NCBI GenBank assembly: GCA_033961575.1
Contig: CM066738.1
Location: forward strand, 72,711,478-72,775,477
Direction: 5' to 3'
Source: Aselliscus stoliczkanus
Lineage: Eukaryota; Chordata; Mammalia; Chiroptera; Hipposideridae
Length of the DNA stretch: 64,000 nt
The position numbers were made by a program, and so were the translations under genes. Positions 22,801-33,959 of this stretch are shown piece after piece. A model generated the notes under the pieces. The model was not told where the DNA came from and made no database searches. It saw nothing but the letters and a program-made list of their open reading frames with translations. Within the stretch, counting starts at the first letter, position 1; each line of letters begins with the position of its first letter.

Positions 22801-22952
22801 TGTAAGGGTCTTGTTTCTTATCCATTCAGCCACTCTATCTTTTGATTGGAGCATTTAATCTACTTACATTTAAAGTAATTGTTGATAGATATGTAGTTAT
22901 TGACATTTCATTATTCATATTTTGTATCTTTTTCTTTTTCCTTTTTTTGGTC

Positions 22953-23920
22953 TTAAAGTAGTCCCTCTAAGATTCCTTGTAATTCTGGTTTGGCATTGAT
23001 GAACTCTTTTAGCTCTTTCTTGCCTAGGAAGCTTTTTATGTGTCCTTCAATCCTAAATGCTAGCTTTTCTGGGTAGAATAATCTTGGTTGTAGGTTCTTA
23101 CTTTTCATCACTTTGAGTATTTCATACAAATCCCCTCTGGCCTGCAAAGTTTCTGTTGAAAAAATCAACTGATGGTCTTTTTTTTTTTTAAATTAAAGTT
23201 TTTTGGGGTGACAATTGTTACTAAAGTTACATAGGTTTTAGGTGTACAATTCAGTCTCAAGGGCACTCCCTTGAAGGTAACTGTTTTTCTCTTGTTGCTC
23301 TTAAGATTATCTCTTTGTCTTTAATCTTTTGCATTTTAATTATGATGTGTCTTGGTGTGGGTATCTTTCAGTTCATGTTGTTTGGGACTCTCTGCACCTC
23401 CTTGACTTATATATCTATTTTCTTCACCAGATTAGGGAAGTTTTCAGCCAGAAAGTTTTCAAATAGGTTTTCAACTCCTTGCTCTCTCTCTTCTCTTTCT
23501 GGTACCCCTAATGCAAATGTTGGTACACATGATGTTGTCCCAGAGGCTCCTTAAACTATCCTCATTTTTAAAAAAATTATTTTCTTTTTGCTGTTCTGTT
23601 TGGATGTTTTCTGCTATCTTATCTTTTAAATCACTGATTTGATCTTCTGCTTCATCTAATCTATCATTGATTCCCTGTAATGTTTTCTTCATTTCAGTTA
23701 TTGTATTCTTTATTTCTCAGTGATTCTTTTTTATGTTTTCTATCTCCATTTTTATGATTCCTATCTCTTTGTTAAAGTCCTTCCTGCAAGCATTGAACAT
23801 CTTTATAACCAGCGTTTTGAACTCTGCATCTGGTAGATGGTTTGTCTCCATTTTGTTTAGCTCTTTTTCTGGAGCTTTGTTCTTTTCTTTCTTTTAGGAC
23901 ATATTTCTTTGTCTCCCCAT
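22953..23920 (-). pseudogene. L1/HAL1 ORF1 remnant
   Basis: The minus-strand start ATG lies at 23918-23920 (MGRQ...). A coiled-coil-like region is open at 23692-23471 and includes GINDRLDEAEDQISDLKDKI followed by SLRSLWDNI, hallmarks of L1 ORF1p before its RRM. The C-terminal domain is open at 23168-22953: ETLQARGDL..ILK, then QPRLFYPEKLAF and GKKELKEFI, ending LLEGLL-like and TAA at 22953. ORF1p is a trimeric nucleic-acid chaperone that coats L1 RNA. This copy is dead: it has a stop shortly after the start, frame breaks, and an inserted L1 3' tail at 23177-23263. Confidence 0.85.
23177..23263 (-). mobile_element. L1 3'-tail fragment nested in ORF1 remnant
   Basis: Poly-T, then TTTTTTGGGGTGACAATTGT, TACTAAAGTTACATAGGTTT and TAGGTGTACAATTCA is the antisense terminal about 80 bp of a bat-type L1. 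It interrupts the ORF1 sequence, which resumes at GTCTCAAGGGCACTCCC. A related fragment lies at 43173-43292. Confidence 0.8.
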
Positions 23921-25836
23921 TTTGGCCACCTTCTTGTTTGTTTCTGTGTATTAGTCAGGGCTTCTATATCTTCCGGTCTTAGTAGAGTGGACTTTTGTAG
24001 CAGATGTACTATAGGACTCAGTGGTGCAGTCTCCCTGGTCACCTGAGCTGGGTACTCCAGCTGTGTCCCCTGTGTGGGTTGTGTGTGCCCTCCTTTTGTA
24101 GTTGAGCCTTGGTTGTTGATTGATCCTCAGGCTGAATGGTTGTGAGGACTGGCCATGACTACAATGGAGGAGTTGTTGTGCAGGGGCTGACCCTGTACAG
24201 CAGGATCACTTTAACAAGGTTCTGATGTCTGCTCTGTGTACCCTTTGGGTGTGTCATCTCCACAGGTGATGGGATGATGTTCCATCTGGGTCTGAAGCTG
24301 GCCAATAAGCGTGCCAGTCCTGGGAACTCCTGGGAGGGGACCTGCTGCAGGCCAAATTCAGCTTCAGCCTGTGTCCCGCTCAGGGCCACATGGCATGAGT
24401 CACAAAGCAATCCACAAGTGGCCACCATTCATGCTGGGCTTGGAGGTGCCTTGAGAGGCCAAATCACAAACTGAGGCTGGCTATGGACAGTGCTGGGCTT
24501 AGGGCTGCTCAGCCACATGTACAGAACATGCCAAAGCCAGATGCTGCTTGTTTGAATTTTGTGAACCTTTGAGAGATTTTAGGATAGTCCACAGCATGAG
24601 CCAAGACAAGCTGTTTATACTGAAAAGCCACTGGAAGAGGCTTGGGTGTGCTGGAAAGTTTGATGGGGTGGTGTCTCAGGGAATAAGGGCTGTTAGCCAG
24701 GTTGATAGAAATGCTGTTAGCCAGGTTGATAGAAACTCAGATATGGCTTCCATCTGCATCTTGGGGGAGGTGGGGGGAGGGTTCAACAGGAAACAATGAC
24801 TTCCACCAGCTTCTCCATCTGGGAGAAAGTTGCTCCCCCACCTTTGCCCAAAAACCAGACAATTCAGTTCCTCCTAAGTCGTCTTTGTTGCCTTTCAAGC
24901 TACTTTCCCAGCGCTGGAGTTCAGAATGAGGGTGTCTGTCAGTGAGTAATCTGTGTATGGGCCTTTATAAGAGGAGCACCTGTGGGCTTGCCAAGTGGAG
25001 CGTTGGTTAGGTGCTGGCTTGGGATGCCAGCAGCCCCGGTTCAGATCCCACATATGAGGGCCAGTGGCACTGCCCTCTACAGCTAAATGGTGAACAACAG
25101 CTCCACCTGGAGCTGGGCTTCTGTAAGTCTCCGGGACGGCATAGCTGCAGCCCTTACTCCAGTGGGCTGCCATAGGCTACAGTGAGTGGCCTGCAACCAG
25201 TGTGAGCAGCTGGCAGCCGGTGAGAGCTGCCAAGAGCCACTGTGAGTGGTCATCCAGAGGCTGGCGACCCATCTGCCTCACCCGAGAAGAGCGCAATGAT
25301 GATACCAACATGGGCCAGTGAAGCAATGTCCTCCACAACTAGACTGAAGAACAAAAGGACAGCAACTGGTCTATTCCCCTCCCCCAATTCCCCAATAAAA
25401 TCTTTAAAAAAAAAAAAAGAGGAGCACCTGGAACTGCAGTGCTCTTCATCTCACTCAGCTACAATCTCCTCTGGTTTTCACAGCCAGAAGTCATGGGGAT
25501 TTCTCTCCCTGGCACTGAAACCCAGGGGTGGTTTCCTGGTGTTGGGCTGGGACCTCTTGCTTCTCAGGGTGGGGGGAAACTCTGCAGCTGAGATGTTCCT
25601 CCTTATTTTTAATGGTCACACACAGGTTTGAAACCAGCTTGTTCCATGTCTATGCCCTCCTACCAGTCTCTGGGTGGCTTCTTCCATATGTACTTAGTTG
25701 TAAGGCTTTGGTTCAGCTAGACTTCAGGTGATTCTCAGTGACGGTTGTTCTGTATTTTAGTTGTAATTTTGATATGGCTGTGAGAGGAGGGAAGCACAGC
25801 CTTTACCTACTCCACCACCTTGACCAGATCCTCTCT
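23921..25836 (-). other. 5' UTR of the HAL1-like element
   Basis: GC-richer sequence between the ORF1 start and the 5' end. It contains a 24-bp tandem duplication at 24689-24736 and an intact long SINE at 24983-25416. Open frames on either strand are not conserved coding. The 5' edge reads TCTACTCCACCACCTTGACC-like on the plus strand, the reverse of a typical L1 start. Confidence 0.65.
24983..25416 (+). mobile_element. Long tRNA-derived SINE, full length
   Basis: A 434-bp plus-strand copy. The tRNA-like head (CCAAGTGGAGCGTTGGTTAG, anticodon-arm-like CTGGCTTGGGATGCCAG, B-box-like GGTTCAGATCC) is followed by a body of about 330 bp rich in GTGAG/GGCTG/CAGCC words. A tail TTCCCCAATAAAATCTTTAA then runs into poly-A. 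The AATAAA plus TCTTT end has the form of T+ class SINEs. The target duplication AAGAGGAGCACCTG lies at 24969-24982 and 25417-25430. Confidence 0.93.
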
Positions 25837-25849
25837 AATATTCATTCTT

Positions 25850-27360
25850 GATTGATGAATGTCTAACTTAAATCAACATGTTTAACTTTATGGAGAAGTT
25901 CTTATAATACTTTAACTCCATTTATCCATTACCCACTTTTGTGCTATTATTTTTATGTATTTTTATTCTACATATATTTTTAATTACAAAAGACATTATT
26001 ACTATTGTTAGACAGAGACAATACTCATTTGGAGTTATTGACTTCTTATACTTTCTTGTTTCTTTGCTGTATAGTTTGTGTTGAAAATTCAGTCATTATC
26101 CTATTGTTGCTCCTCTAAAAATCATGTGTCTACTTTCTCTCTGTTTAAAAGATATTCTTTTTTATCTTTGTGTTTTAGCAATTTCATGGATATAGTTTTA
26201 TTTGTACTTATCATACTTGGGATTTGTAGTGTTTCTTTAATGTGTTAATACCTTTTGTTTGTTTTGGAAAATTCTAAGAGTACCTCTTTTGTTCCATTTT
26301 CTTTTTCCTTTCCTTTTTAGACTCCAATTACACTTATGAGACTCATTTTCATTATTTCCCAAATGTCTCTTAAGCTATTTTTCTATGCTTTGTTATGCTT
26401 TTTTTTCCTTCTGAGAAAATATCAATTCTAATATTTTCTACTGACCTATCTTCCAGTTTACTTATCCTCTCTTCTGCTATGTCTGATCTGTTACTAAAGC
26501 CATCTATTGAATTTTTAATTTAGTGTTGTGTTATTGAGCTCTATGTTTTCTAACTGTCTTTTCATAGATTCCAGCACTCTGATGAAATTTTCCATGTTTT
26601 ATTTTTTATTTTGATTAAGTTATTTATAATTCATTTAAAGTCCATGTCCAGTAATTCAAATATTCACCTTTTAGCCTTTTTCTAAAGTTGGTTTTCTGTT
26701 TTTGTTTTTTTTAAAAACTGTTGGGTTTTGTTTATTTGATCCTGTAATCTGGCTTACTTGGTAAATTTGATCTTATGCCAAGCATTATATCTGAAAAGTT
26801 ACAGATGCTATTGAGACATCTCCCTTTAGAGAGCATTTCATTTTCTCCTGACAGGCAGATAGACTCTCATCTTGATCCACTGGACTTGGGTTTCAGATTC
26901 AATTGGAGGGCTGGTGAGATCTGTTCTATTTTAGGTTTGTCTTTATTCCTAGAGCCTACTTCTTCAACGATCTAAAGAATAAACCTGGTATGCTTATTAA
27001 GGTTTCTCTTTCTTGGCAGCTATGAACTTCAATTTTTGTCTTCCCAGAACCAAGAGACTACTGAAATATCTGCTTAGGTTTTTAGCTTCTTAGCAGCTGC
27101 TTTCTGCTTGGTTTCTTGGCAATTTGCCTCACACATGTGCAGCTTAGGAGCTGGGAAATACCTCAAGGAAAAATTGCACATGTAATATCCACTTTACGTT
27201 TCTGCAGTTAGCTTTCTCTCAGATCATGACTTCTCAAGTCCTAGCTGCCTTGGTAGCCCTGTGCACCAATTTTCAACTCCCTTGTCAGTGAGACTGTTAT
27301 AAACTCTTGGCTGCTGCTCTTTGCTCAGCATTTACGTTCCATAAAGAAAATTGGCAAATG
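25850..27360 (-). mobile_element. Old L1M LINE, minus strand (part 3)
   Basis: The L1M resumes after the HAL1-like insertion. Antisense text such as TAATACTTTAACTCCATTTA, CCTATCTTCCAGTTTACTTA and CTTTTCATAGATTCCAGCAC belongs to its 5' part. The boundary is approximate. Confidence 0.65.
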
Positions 27361-27536
27361 CCCTGAGGAGTGCTAGGAATGGCCAATAGAAGAAGAAGAA
27401 GAAGAAAATCTAGACTCACAGGAGTTGCAGCCAGATGAATCCCAGCAAGGGAGTCTCAGGTAAATCCACAAAAATGCCCATGAGAGACCAGGAATCAGTT
27501 TAAAAATCTGCTTGGCCCAAAGAGCAAGAAGCCATC

Positions 27537-27902
27537 TGTTTTGAACTGAATGTTTCTATCCCTCCAAAATTCGTATGTTGAAATCCAAACCCCCAAAGTG
27601 ATTGTATTTGTAGGTGGAGGCTTTGGCAGGTAATTGGACATGTGGGTGGAGCCCTCATGAATGGTATTAGTGCCCTTTTAAGAAAAGACATGAGAGATTG
27701 TCCCTAATCTCTGCTCTCTGCCATGTAAAGATAAAATAAAAAGATGGCTATTTGCAAAGCAGGAAAACATCTCTCATCAGACATGGAACTGCCAGTACCT
27801 TGATCTTAGATTTCCCTGCCTTCAGAACTGTAAAAAGTAAATTTCTGTTGTTTAAGCCAGCCACTCTATGCTAATATGTAGGAGCCTGAAATGACTAAGA
27901 CA
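27537..27902 (+). mobile_element. MLT1/MST-type MaLR LTR
   Basis: The LTR pattern is complete: AACTGAATGTTTCTATCCC, AAATTCGTATGTTGAAATCC, ATTAGTGCCCTTTTAAGA, ACCTTGATCTTAGATTTCCC, AAATTTCTGTTGTTTAAGCC, ending TGACTAAGACA. Flanks CCATC and TCATC may be a worn 5-bp duplication. Confidence 0.85.
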
Positions 27903-30420
27903 TCATCTTAGAGCAGCATTGTTTCAAGTAAGGGAACAGCTCCCTTATCCTCTCTTTCCCCCGTCCCCCCATACTCCAACCTGTTCTAGATTATTAACAG
28001 CAGATAAATAATGTGGTGGGGGTGAAGAAAAATAACAAGAGGAAGACCCAATCCTCTCTTCCACTAAGGGGCTAGCTTGCATATGTTAGGAATATATACT
28101 AATGTCATGGAATTACCTACACTCTTCAGTAATTCACTAGGTTTTCCTAGCCTCCTTTCCAATGGATAAACACCTGTATTACTGAAACTCGAGTTCCAGT
28201 CAGCTCAACATGGCAGCTGTACAGGAGTTCTCAGAATGCAGTTTAAAAGGCAGAGTAGATCTGAAGGCTGAGAGCTCAATCCCTACTAAAGAGGAACCCT
28301 GACAAGCAGAATTGAGCCCAATATGCTCACATCTTTTTGAATCGTGGACTTCTCCACTCTGAGCTTATTAATTCTGTGCCATTTCTAGGCTTTGAATAAA
28401 TACAGCACTGAAAAAAGGTGTTTGTGTTCCAGTGACAAATATAATCCATGTAGTTGTTAAATGGGAAATTCCAGAATCATCCTGTGGCCTTGCCTCCTAT
28501 TTTGCAGGAAGAAGTTTTCCCCCAAAGACAGAGTTGACTAGAGCTTCATGTCCCCAGAAGGCCTCATTGGAAGTTGGTCTTTGGAAGTTCTGACATAAAC
28601 ATACTCCCACCCACCTGGCTCATGTACAGACCATGAACAACTTGGCCCTTCTTCCCAGCAGAGCAGTTTTCTGTATGAGTCACTTACTTCAGTCTCTTTA
28701 TTTTGGACTTTCTGCCTCAGGGGACCTTGAGAATCCATCCAATACTTTACTGAGAATTCTTTCAGCACTCAGTAAACAATGAACAATAAAAAAATCTACT
28801 TAAAAGGCCTACTTCCCTCCTCAGTGTGCATAGGAACCTGGGCCTGGTACCCAGTTCAACGGAAAACCAAGAACCTAGGCCAAAGTAACCCATTGATGCA
28901 TAGCATACAAGGGAATATGCCAGATGAAGCTTTAGCATTCTGTGCAAGAGAGACGGATAAATTCAGATCTGGAAAACATACTGTTCCAATACTGGGAAGT
29001 CTTAGAAAATTTTCCATGGGAGAAGTCATAATCTCTAGACCCAACCTATGTTTCTAGAGCTATTGTAGGAGATCCTGCCTGTTCTGTAGAGTGGGCACAT
29101 GGTAGAGAGCCATCACTTCTGAAGAGAAGGTCCCTGGGAAAGATACAAGAGGGCTCAGGGTGGCAGAATGGAACACGGTCTTCCTATAAACATCCTTGGC
29201 TTGGTGCTTATATCTTCAGTGGGGGTTCCAAATATTTACCCTAATGGATTTGGAGTATCACAGATTATTTGGTTCTCTGCCTATTTTCTCATCTTGGAGA
29301 AAGCACATAGGACCAGAAATATGTCCCTATTCCTGCCAAGTGTAGTAAATGAGTTTTTATGCTGGTGGAGTATTTTTAATATTGTGAGACAAGAAAGGCC
29401 TCTCCTTTTCCATCTTAATTTTCTGACTATGTGAACCATAATTAGTAGCTGGTGTCCCTGGAAATATCCAGGGTCCCTATTGGTGCTTTCTTGAACATGG
29501 ACTCACTAACATTTATCTGTCTAAAGTGAAAGGTATCTCTAATGATCCCAGCTGACATTTATTCAGTGCCTTTCACTCAGTGATCCCAAAGAGCTCCACA
29601 GGCTGATTTACAGGCTGTCCATGGAGTGGAAGTGAATGGTAATGACCACAGTGATGAAGATGGTGATGGATCGCCCAGGCTCTGGTATTTGATATGTCAT
29701 GTTGTTTCTGGGGCGTTTCCAATTTCCTGAACTTCCCGGTGATTAGAAGCATAAGGGTAAAAGAGTGCTCCATCCATTTCATCTTGCATTTCTCAGTGGA
29801 GATGACTCTGAATGGGGCCTTGGGAGATCTTAATTCTCTGCCTCCCTCGCACAAATTTTAGTAATCAGCTGAGAGCAGACATTATGAAATGCTACAGCAG
29901 GGCCAGTTTTCATCCCTCTTCTTACCAGACATGGAGACTTATACCCTCATCTCCCTTTTCTAACCACCTGAAACTCTCTTGAGCTTTTCTGCTCCCTAAG
30001 GAAAAGGGAGGAAGCAAAAGCCAGGAGGTTGGCAACATAATTGAGCACAGTGCTTTCCAGAATTTTTTAAGGGATGGAAACCCTGACTCCCTTTTCTTTT
30101 CATACAAAATACTATTGGAAATTAATATGTGATGCAGATGAAAGTGAATTGTTCTGCTCCATTCCCTCACTGCTCAACACCGCCCACCCCCCCAATCCCA
30201 TCACGGTGGCCCCTGAGACCTAGATTAAAAACCACTGGCTTCTTAGAGTGCTGGATTGTGATCTGTACACAGATCTGAATTTCTTTCTAGGTTTCCCCAC
30301 TGATTATTGAGAATCTATGTGCTCCCTTTGTTTCATCTCTAAAATAGAGATGAATTACTCTGTATTAAATACTATAATTAGGCTTTTAAAAATTAAGATT
30401 CAAGTTTATTAGAATTATAA
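27903..30420. other. Unique non-coding DNA
   Basis: No gene or confident repeat. Frames of up to 93 codons on either strand (for example 28779-29057 and 29573-29854) have no recognisable domain. Confidence 0.45.
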
Positions 30421-30423
30421 TAA

Positions 30424-30660
30424 TAATGGGGATAATAAGGTTTCAGGCATAGTTCTAAATGCTTTCTTTTACAACTTCATTTAGTCCTCATAACCTCCCT
30501 ATGGTGTAGGTACTATTATTATTCTCACATTAAGATGGAGAAACTGAGGCACAGAGAGGTTATGCAAGTTTCCCAAGACCATTGAGCTTGTAAGTGGTGT
30601 AGGCACAAATCATCACCAGGCATCTTGACTCCAAAGTGCCTTGACTTTAACCTCTGATAT
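30424..30660 (-). mobile_element. MIR SINE, antisense
   Basis: GTACTATTATTATTCTCACA, GGAGAAACTGAGGCACAGAG and TTGACTCCAAAGTGCC are antisense MIR landmarks. Confidence 0.8.
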
Positions 30661-30799
30661 TTGGTTTTTAATCTTGGTTGCACATAAAATTGCTTAAGGA
30701 TATTTTAAAAATTCAAAAGCCTGAGCTACATCTCAAACCAATTTAATTATAGACTCTGGGGGTGAGATATTACTGATAGTATTTTTTAAACTCCTTTTA

Positions 30800-31239
30800 T
30801 GAGTTGAATTGTGTCCTCCAAAAAAGATACATTGTGGCCCTAAACCCCCATAACTCTGAATTAGTAAATAAGATCATTGCAGAATGTAATTAGTTAAGTT
30901 AAAATAAAGTCACAGTGGAATAGAATGTGCTTTTAATCCAACATAACCAGTGTCCTTATAAGAACATGGCCATGGGAAGACAGAGACACATAGGGAGAAT
31001 GGCATGAGATTGGAGTCATGTAGCTACAGGCCAAAGAATGTCAAAGATTGCTGCAAAAAACCAGAAGCTAGGAAGAGGAAAGGAAGGATTCTCCCTTACA
31101 TGTTTCAGAGCGAGTATGGCCCTGTCAACACCTTGATTTCAGACTTCTAGCCTCCCAAACTGTGAGACAATACTTTTATGTTGTCTTAAGCCACTTAGCT
31201 TGTAGGTCTTTGTTATGGTTGCCCTAGGAAACTAATACA
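30800..31239 (+). mobile_element. MLT1-type MaLR LTR
   Basis: The LTR starts TGAGTTGAATTGTGTCCTCC and passes through CAGTGTCCTTATAAGAACAT and CAACACCTTGATTTCAGACT. It ends GGAAACTAATACA. About 440 bp, close to full MLT1 LTR length. Confidence 0.9.
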
Positions 31240-32095
31240 GCTCCCCAAATAATTTCATTGTGCAGACAGGTTTAAAAGCCAATGCTATATATTAATATCT
31301 CTCCTTAACAATTTATTGTATGAACTGGGAAAAGAAATTTCTATTAGATAACCTAGTCTTGATTAGGGCTGGTGTAGGTCATTTGCCATCCTATGCTAAC
31401 TCTGGCTGTGTCACCTTCTAAAGCATGGGTCAGTGTTAATCAGATATATAAGACAATTGGTATGAGGGGGGATTTAGAGAGTCGTTCTTACTGATCCTCT
31501 TCATAGAAAATACTATAGTGGTGAGTGTGTACCAGGGTGTAGAGTAAGAGGTGTTCAGATATGAGCAGGAAGGATAGAAAGGAGCGGAGTGCTTTCCCTA
31601 AACACAGTAGAGTCAACAACTTGTGAAATCATCACAGGAGGAGAAAGGGCAATCAATAAGACTGCCAATAGTATAGAGACATGGGCCCAGGTGTGATAGA
31701 GCCCCATAAGAGTTTGTCAGGGTGTCTGGATGAAGAGGGTGTGTGCATGACTCACAGTGAAGGTGATGTTTAAACCTGAGGAATGGGTTTTGATATGGGT
31801 GGCTCTGGGTGAAGGCTGTTCCAGGCAAAGAAGCACCTTGAATAAAGATGTAGAAGGGGAAACAGGTAATTGGGGAGCAGGTGAGTTGTGGGTGGTGGAC
31901 GACATCCTTACAGCAAGCTGGAGAAAAGAGCTTGGGTAAAAGGAAAGAAGTCCAGAAACGTAGGTTAAGGCATTTTTTTCTGGTGGAATTTGAATACCAT
32001 GCTGAGAACTCCCCCAGACTTCATTGTATAAGTGATGTAGAGTCAACAGAGACTTTTGATCAGGGAAGACACTATCAATAACTTAAAATAATCTT

Positions 32096-32334
32096 TTTTT
32101 TTTAAACTTTATTGGGGAACAGTGTGTTTTCCCCCAGGAGCCATCAGCTCCAAGTCAAGTTGTTGTCCTTCAATGTTAGTTGTGGAGGGTGCAGCTCAGC
32201 TCCAAGTCCAGTCGCCATTTTTAATCTAGTTGTTGTTGGGGGGTGCACAGCTCACTGGCTCATGTGGGAATCGAACCGGCAACCCTATTGCTCAGAACTC
32301 ATGCTCTGACCAACTGAGCCACCCAGCTGCTCCC
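32096..32334 (-). mobile_element. VES-like bat SINE
   Basis: The reverse complement has a tRNA head with GTGGCTCAGTTGGTCAGAGC (A box) and GCCGGTTCGATTCCC (B box). The body carries CCTCCACAACTAACATTGAA and GACAACAACTTGACTTGGAG, and the end is TGTTCCCCAATAAAGTTTAAA. AACTTAAAATAATCTT is duplicated at 32080-32095 and 32335-32350. Its 3' body is related to that of the long SINEs although the head differs. Confidence 0.92.
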
Positions 32335-32374
32335 AACTTAAAATAATCTTGATAAAATTTCTGTGACCAAAGCT

Positions 32375-32570
32375 GAAGAGTCTCATTTAATTTTCCCAAT
32401 GACTTTATGAGACAGGTACTATTATTATCTTAATTTAATAAATAGATTTAGGAACTAAAGCTAAGAGAATTTCAGTTACTGCCTAGGTCCCATAGCTGGT
32501 CATTGTAGAAACAGGGATTTGAACCCTGGCTATCTGATTCCAGAGTCTATGGACTTAACTGACTTCTCAC
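32375..32570 (-). mobile_element. MIR SINE, antisense
   Basis: TCTCATTTAATTTTCCCAAT, ACAGGTACTATTATTATC and GGGATTTGAACCCTGGCTAT follow antisense MIR. Confidence 0.8.
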
Positions 32571-33019
32571 TGAGGATTCCTTTCTTTGGTGTTGAAGAAA
32601 ACTAGTTCTATTGGCAGGACGAGGCAGGTGGACAGTGATTGGCAGGAGGGAGAGTATGGGGACAAAAAGGAAAGCTAGGAAGTGACTCATAATAGTATGA
32701 TCTATCTTAAAAGGAGGCCAGAAAAGATTCATCAACTGGCTCCATATTGGGGGATATCACCCCAGTCAAGGATAATTGAGTAACTGGGAGAAAGATGCTA
32801 CTTTGAATGAGCTAAAGAATGCAGGAAGAGGAGGGTGGACTGGCTGGTGGAAGAGAATGAGATTTCTTTGGATATTTCAAAATGCAGTACTGACAGAATA
32901 TCCACGTTGGAGATGTTCAGGAGGTACATGGGAATGTGATTTAGAAATAGGTGTTCTGCAGGAGAGATGGATCACTGTACCGAATTTGAGAATTTAGAGA
33001 CTGAATACTCTGGAGACAG

Positions 33020-33235
33020 CATAACTGTGGTGCTTAAGCTCATAGGTTCTGGGGCTCAACTGTGTTGAAATACTTAACCAAATATTTATTAGCTATATGT
33101 CCTTGGACAAGCCTCAGTTTCTTTATCTGCAAAAGGGGAATAATAACAAGGTCTATTTCATAGTATTGTACAGCTAATTGAATGAGATAAGACAGGTGGA
33201 GACCTTTGCACAAGGCAAATGCTTAAGAAACAGCC
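33020..33235 (+). mobile_element. MIR SINE, sense
   Basis: CTATATGTCCTTGGACAAGC, CTCAGTTTCTTTATCTGCAA and GGGGAATAATAACAAGGTC are sense MIR landmarks. Confidence 0.8.
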
Positions 33236-33959
33236 GTTAAATTTGTCTTTGCTTCTAACCCAGAAAGCCTTTCACACACTTCACTCTTCATTTCTTTTCC
33301 CCATCCAATGCCTATCTGTTTCCACATTAGAACTTCATTCTCCTTCTTTAGCCTTTCAACTTAGCACCTTCTTTTTGGTTAAAGCTCAATTTCTTTACCA
33401 GCCCAGGAATATTCTGTAGGTTTCCTCTTCTTTTTCCTCTTGGACCCAGTATGGGTGTGATTTTCTTTTGGTGTAGTCACCTTACTTAATGGCCTCATAC
33501 CAAAGAGGGGACCAGGCACCCACATTGCTCAGCCTTGCTGGTTATTTTTGACAGGACAGCTTATTTGTTGTCTCTTGGTTACCCGTGAGCATCTTTAAGC
33601 AATGATTCAGGGATTTTTCTTGTATGCTCCATGCACAGTGCCTGGAACATTACAGGACTCAATGCATGTATCCAGTGAATAGCTGCTCTTCTTGGGTAAA
33701 GGTGAGCTAAATCAAATAACAATAACAAACGCCTCAGCTGGTTTCCTAGTCCTTTAGTTCTAGAAGGAGTTGTCTATAAAGGAAAGAAGTGTGGAGGAAG
33801 TGACTCATTAACATTTCAATTTCTTGTGTTCAGAAAAAGGAACTTGATCTCTGGAGAAAATAAAGGAAATGTGGTTAGGGTGAAGGTCATCTGTTGCTGG
33901 TGATTTAGGGGAGACTATAGCTAGAAACCAGTTTAAAAGAATGATTATGTGGCTCATTG

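Larger units (their letters stand above)
22445..22870 (-). pseudogene. L1 ORF2 endonuclease fragment
   Basis: On the minus strand a KDRVAEWIRNK segment (start near 22,830) is the L1 endonuclease-region signature KDRVAEWI. Downstream text corresponds to the D.HRLK.. and ..VIP(S)DKIDFK.. parts of the same domain. Two SINEs split it and stops interrupt it. The fragment ends abruptly at about 22,442, where sequence jumps to the 3' UTR. The family function is nicking of target DNA for target-primed reverse transcription; this remnant could not do that. Confidence 0.7.
21482..25836 (-). mobile_element. HAL1-like L1 derivative lacking most of ORF2, with TSD
   Basis: A complete minus-strand insertion, 4,355 bp with later nested insertions. 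AATATTCATTCTT is duplicated at 21469-21481 and 25837-25849. In element order: 5' end at 25836 (GGATCTGGTCAAGGTGGTGG-like start), long 5' UTR, ORF1 remnant (23920-22953), a short piece of the ORF2 endonuclease (about 22870-22445), then immediately L1 3'-terminal sequence (about 22440-21485) and an A-tail. Reverse transcriptase and the rest of ORF2 are absent. The older L1M continues on both sides, proving insertion. The layout matches half-L1 (HAL1) elements, which depend on L1 machinery supplied in trans. Confidence 0.8.
31530..33000 (-). mobile_element. L2 LINE fragments, antisense
   Basis: GGCTGTTCCAGGCAAAGAAG, TTGATCAGGGAAGACACTAT and, further on, GGAGATGTTCAGGAGGTACA are antisense L2 motifs. 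The copy is interrupted by a SINE at 32096-32334 and an antisense MIR at 32375-32570. Diverged and non-coding. Confidence 0.5.
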
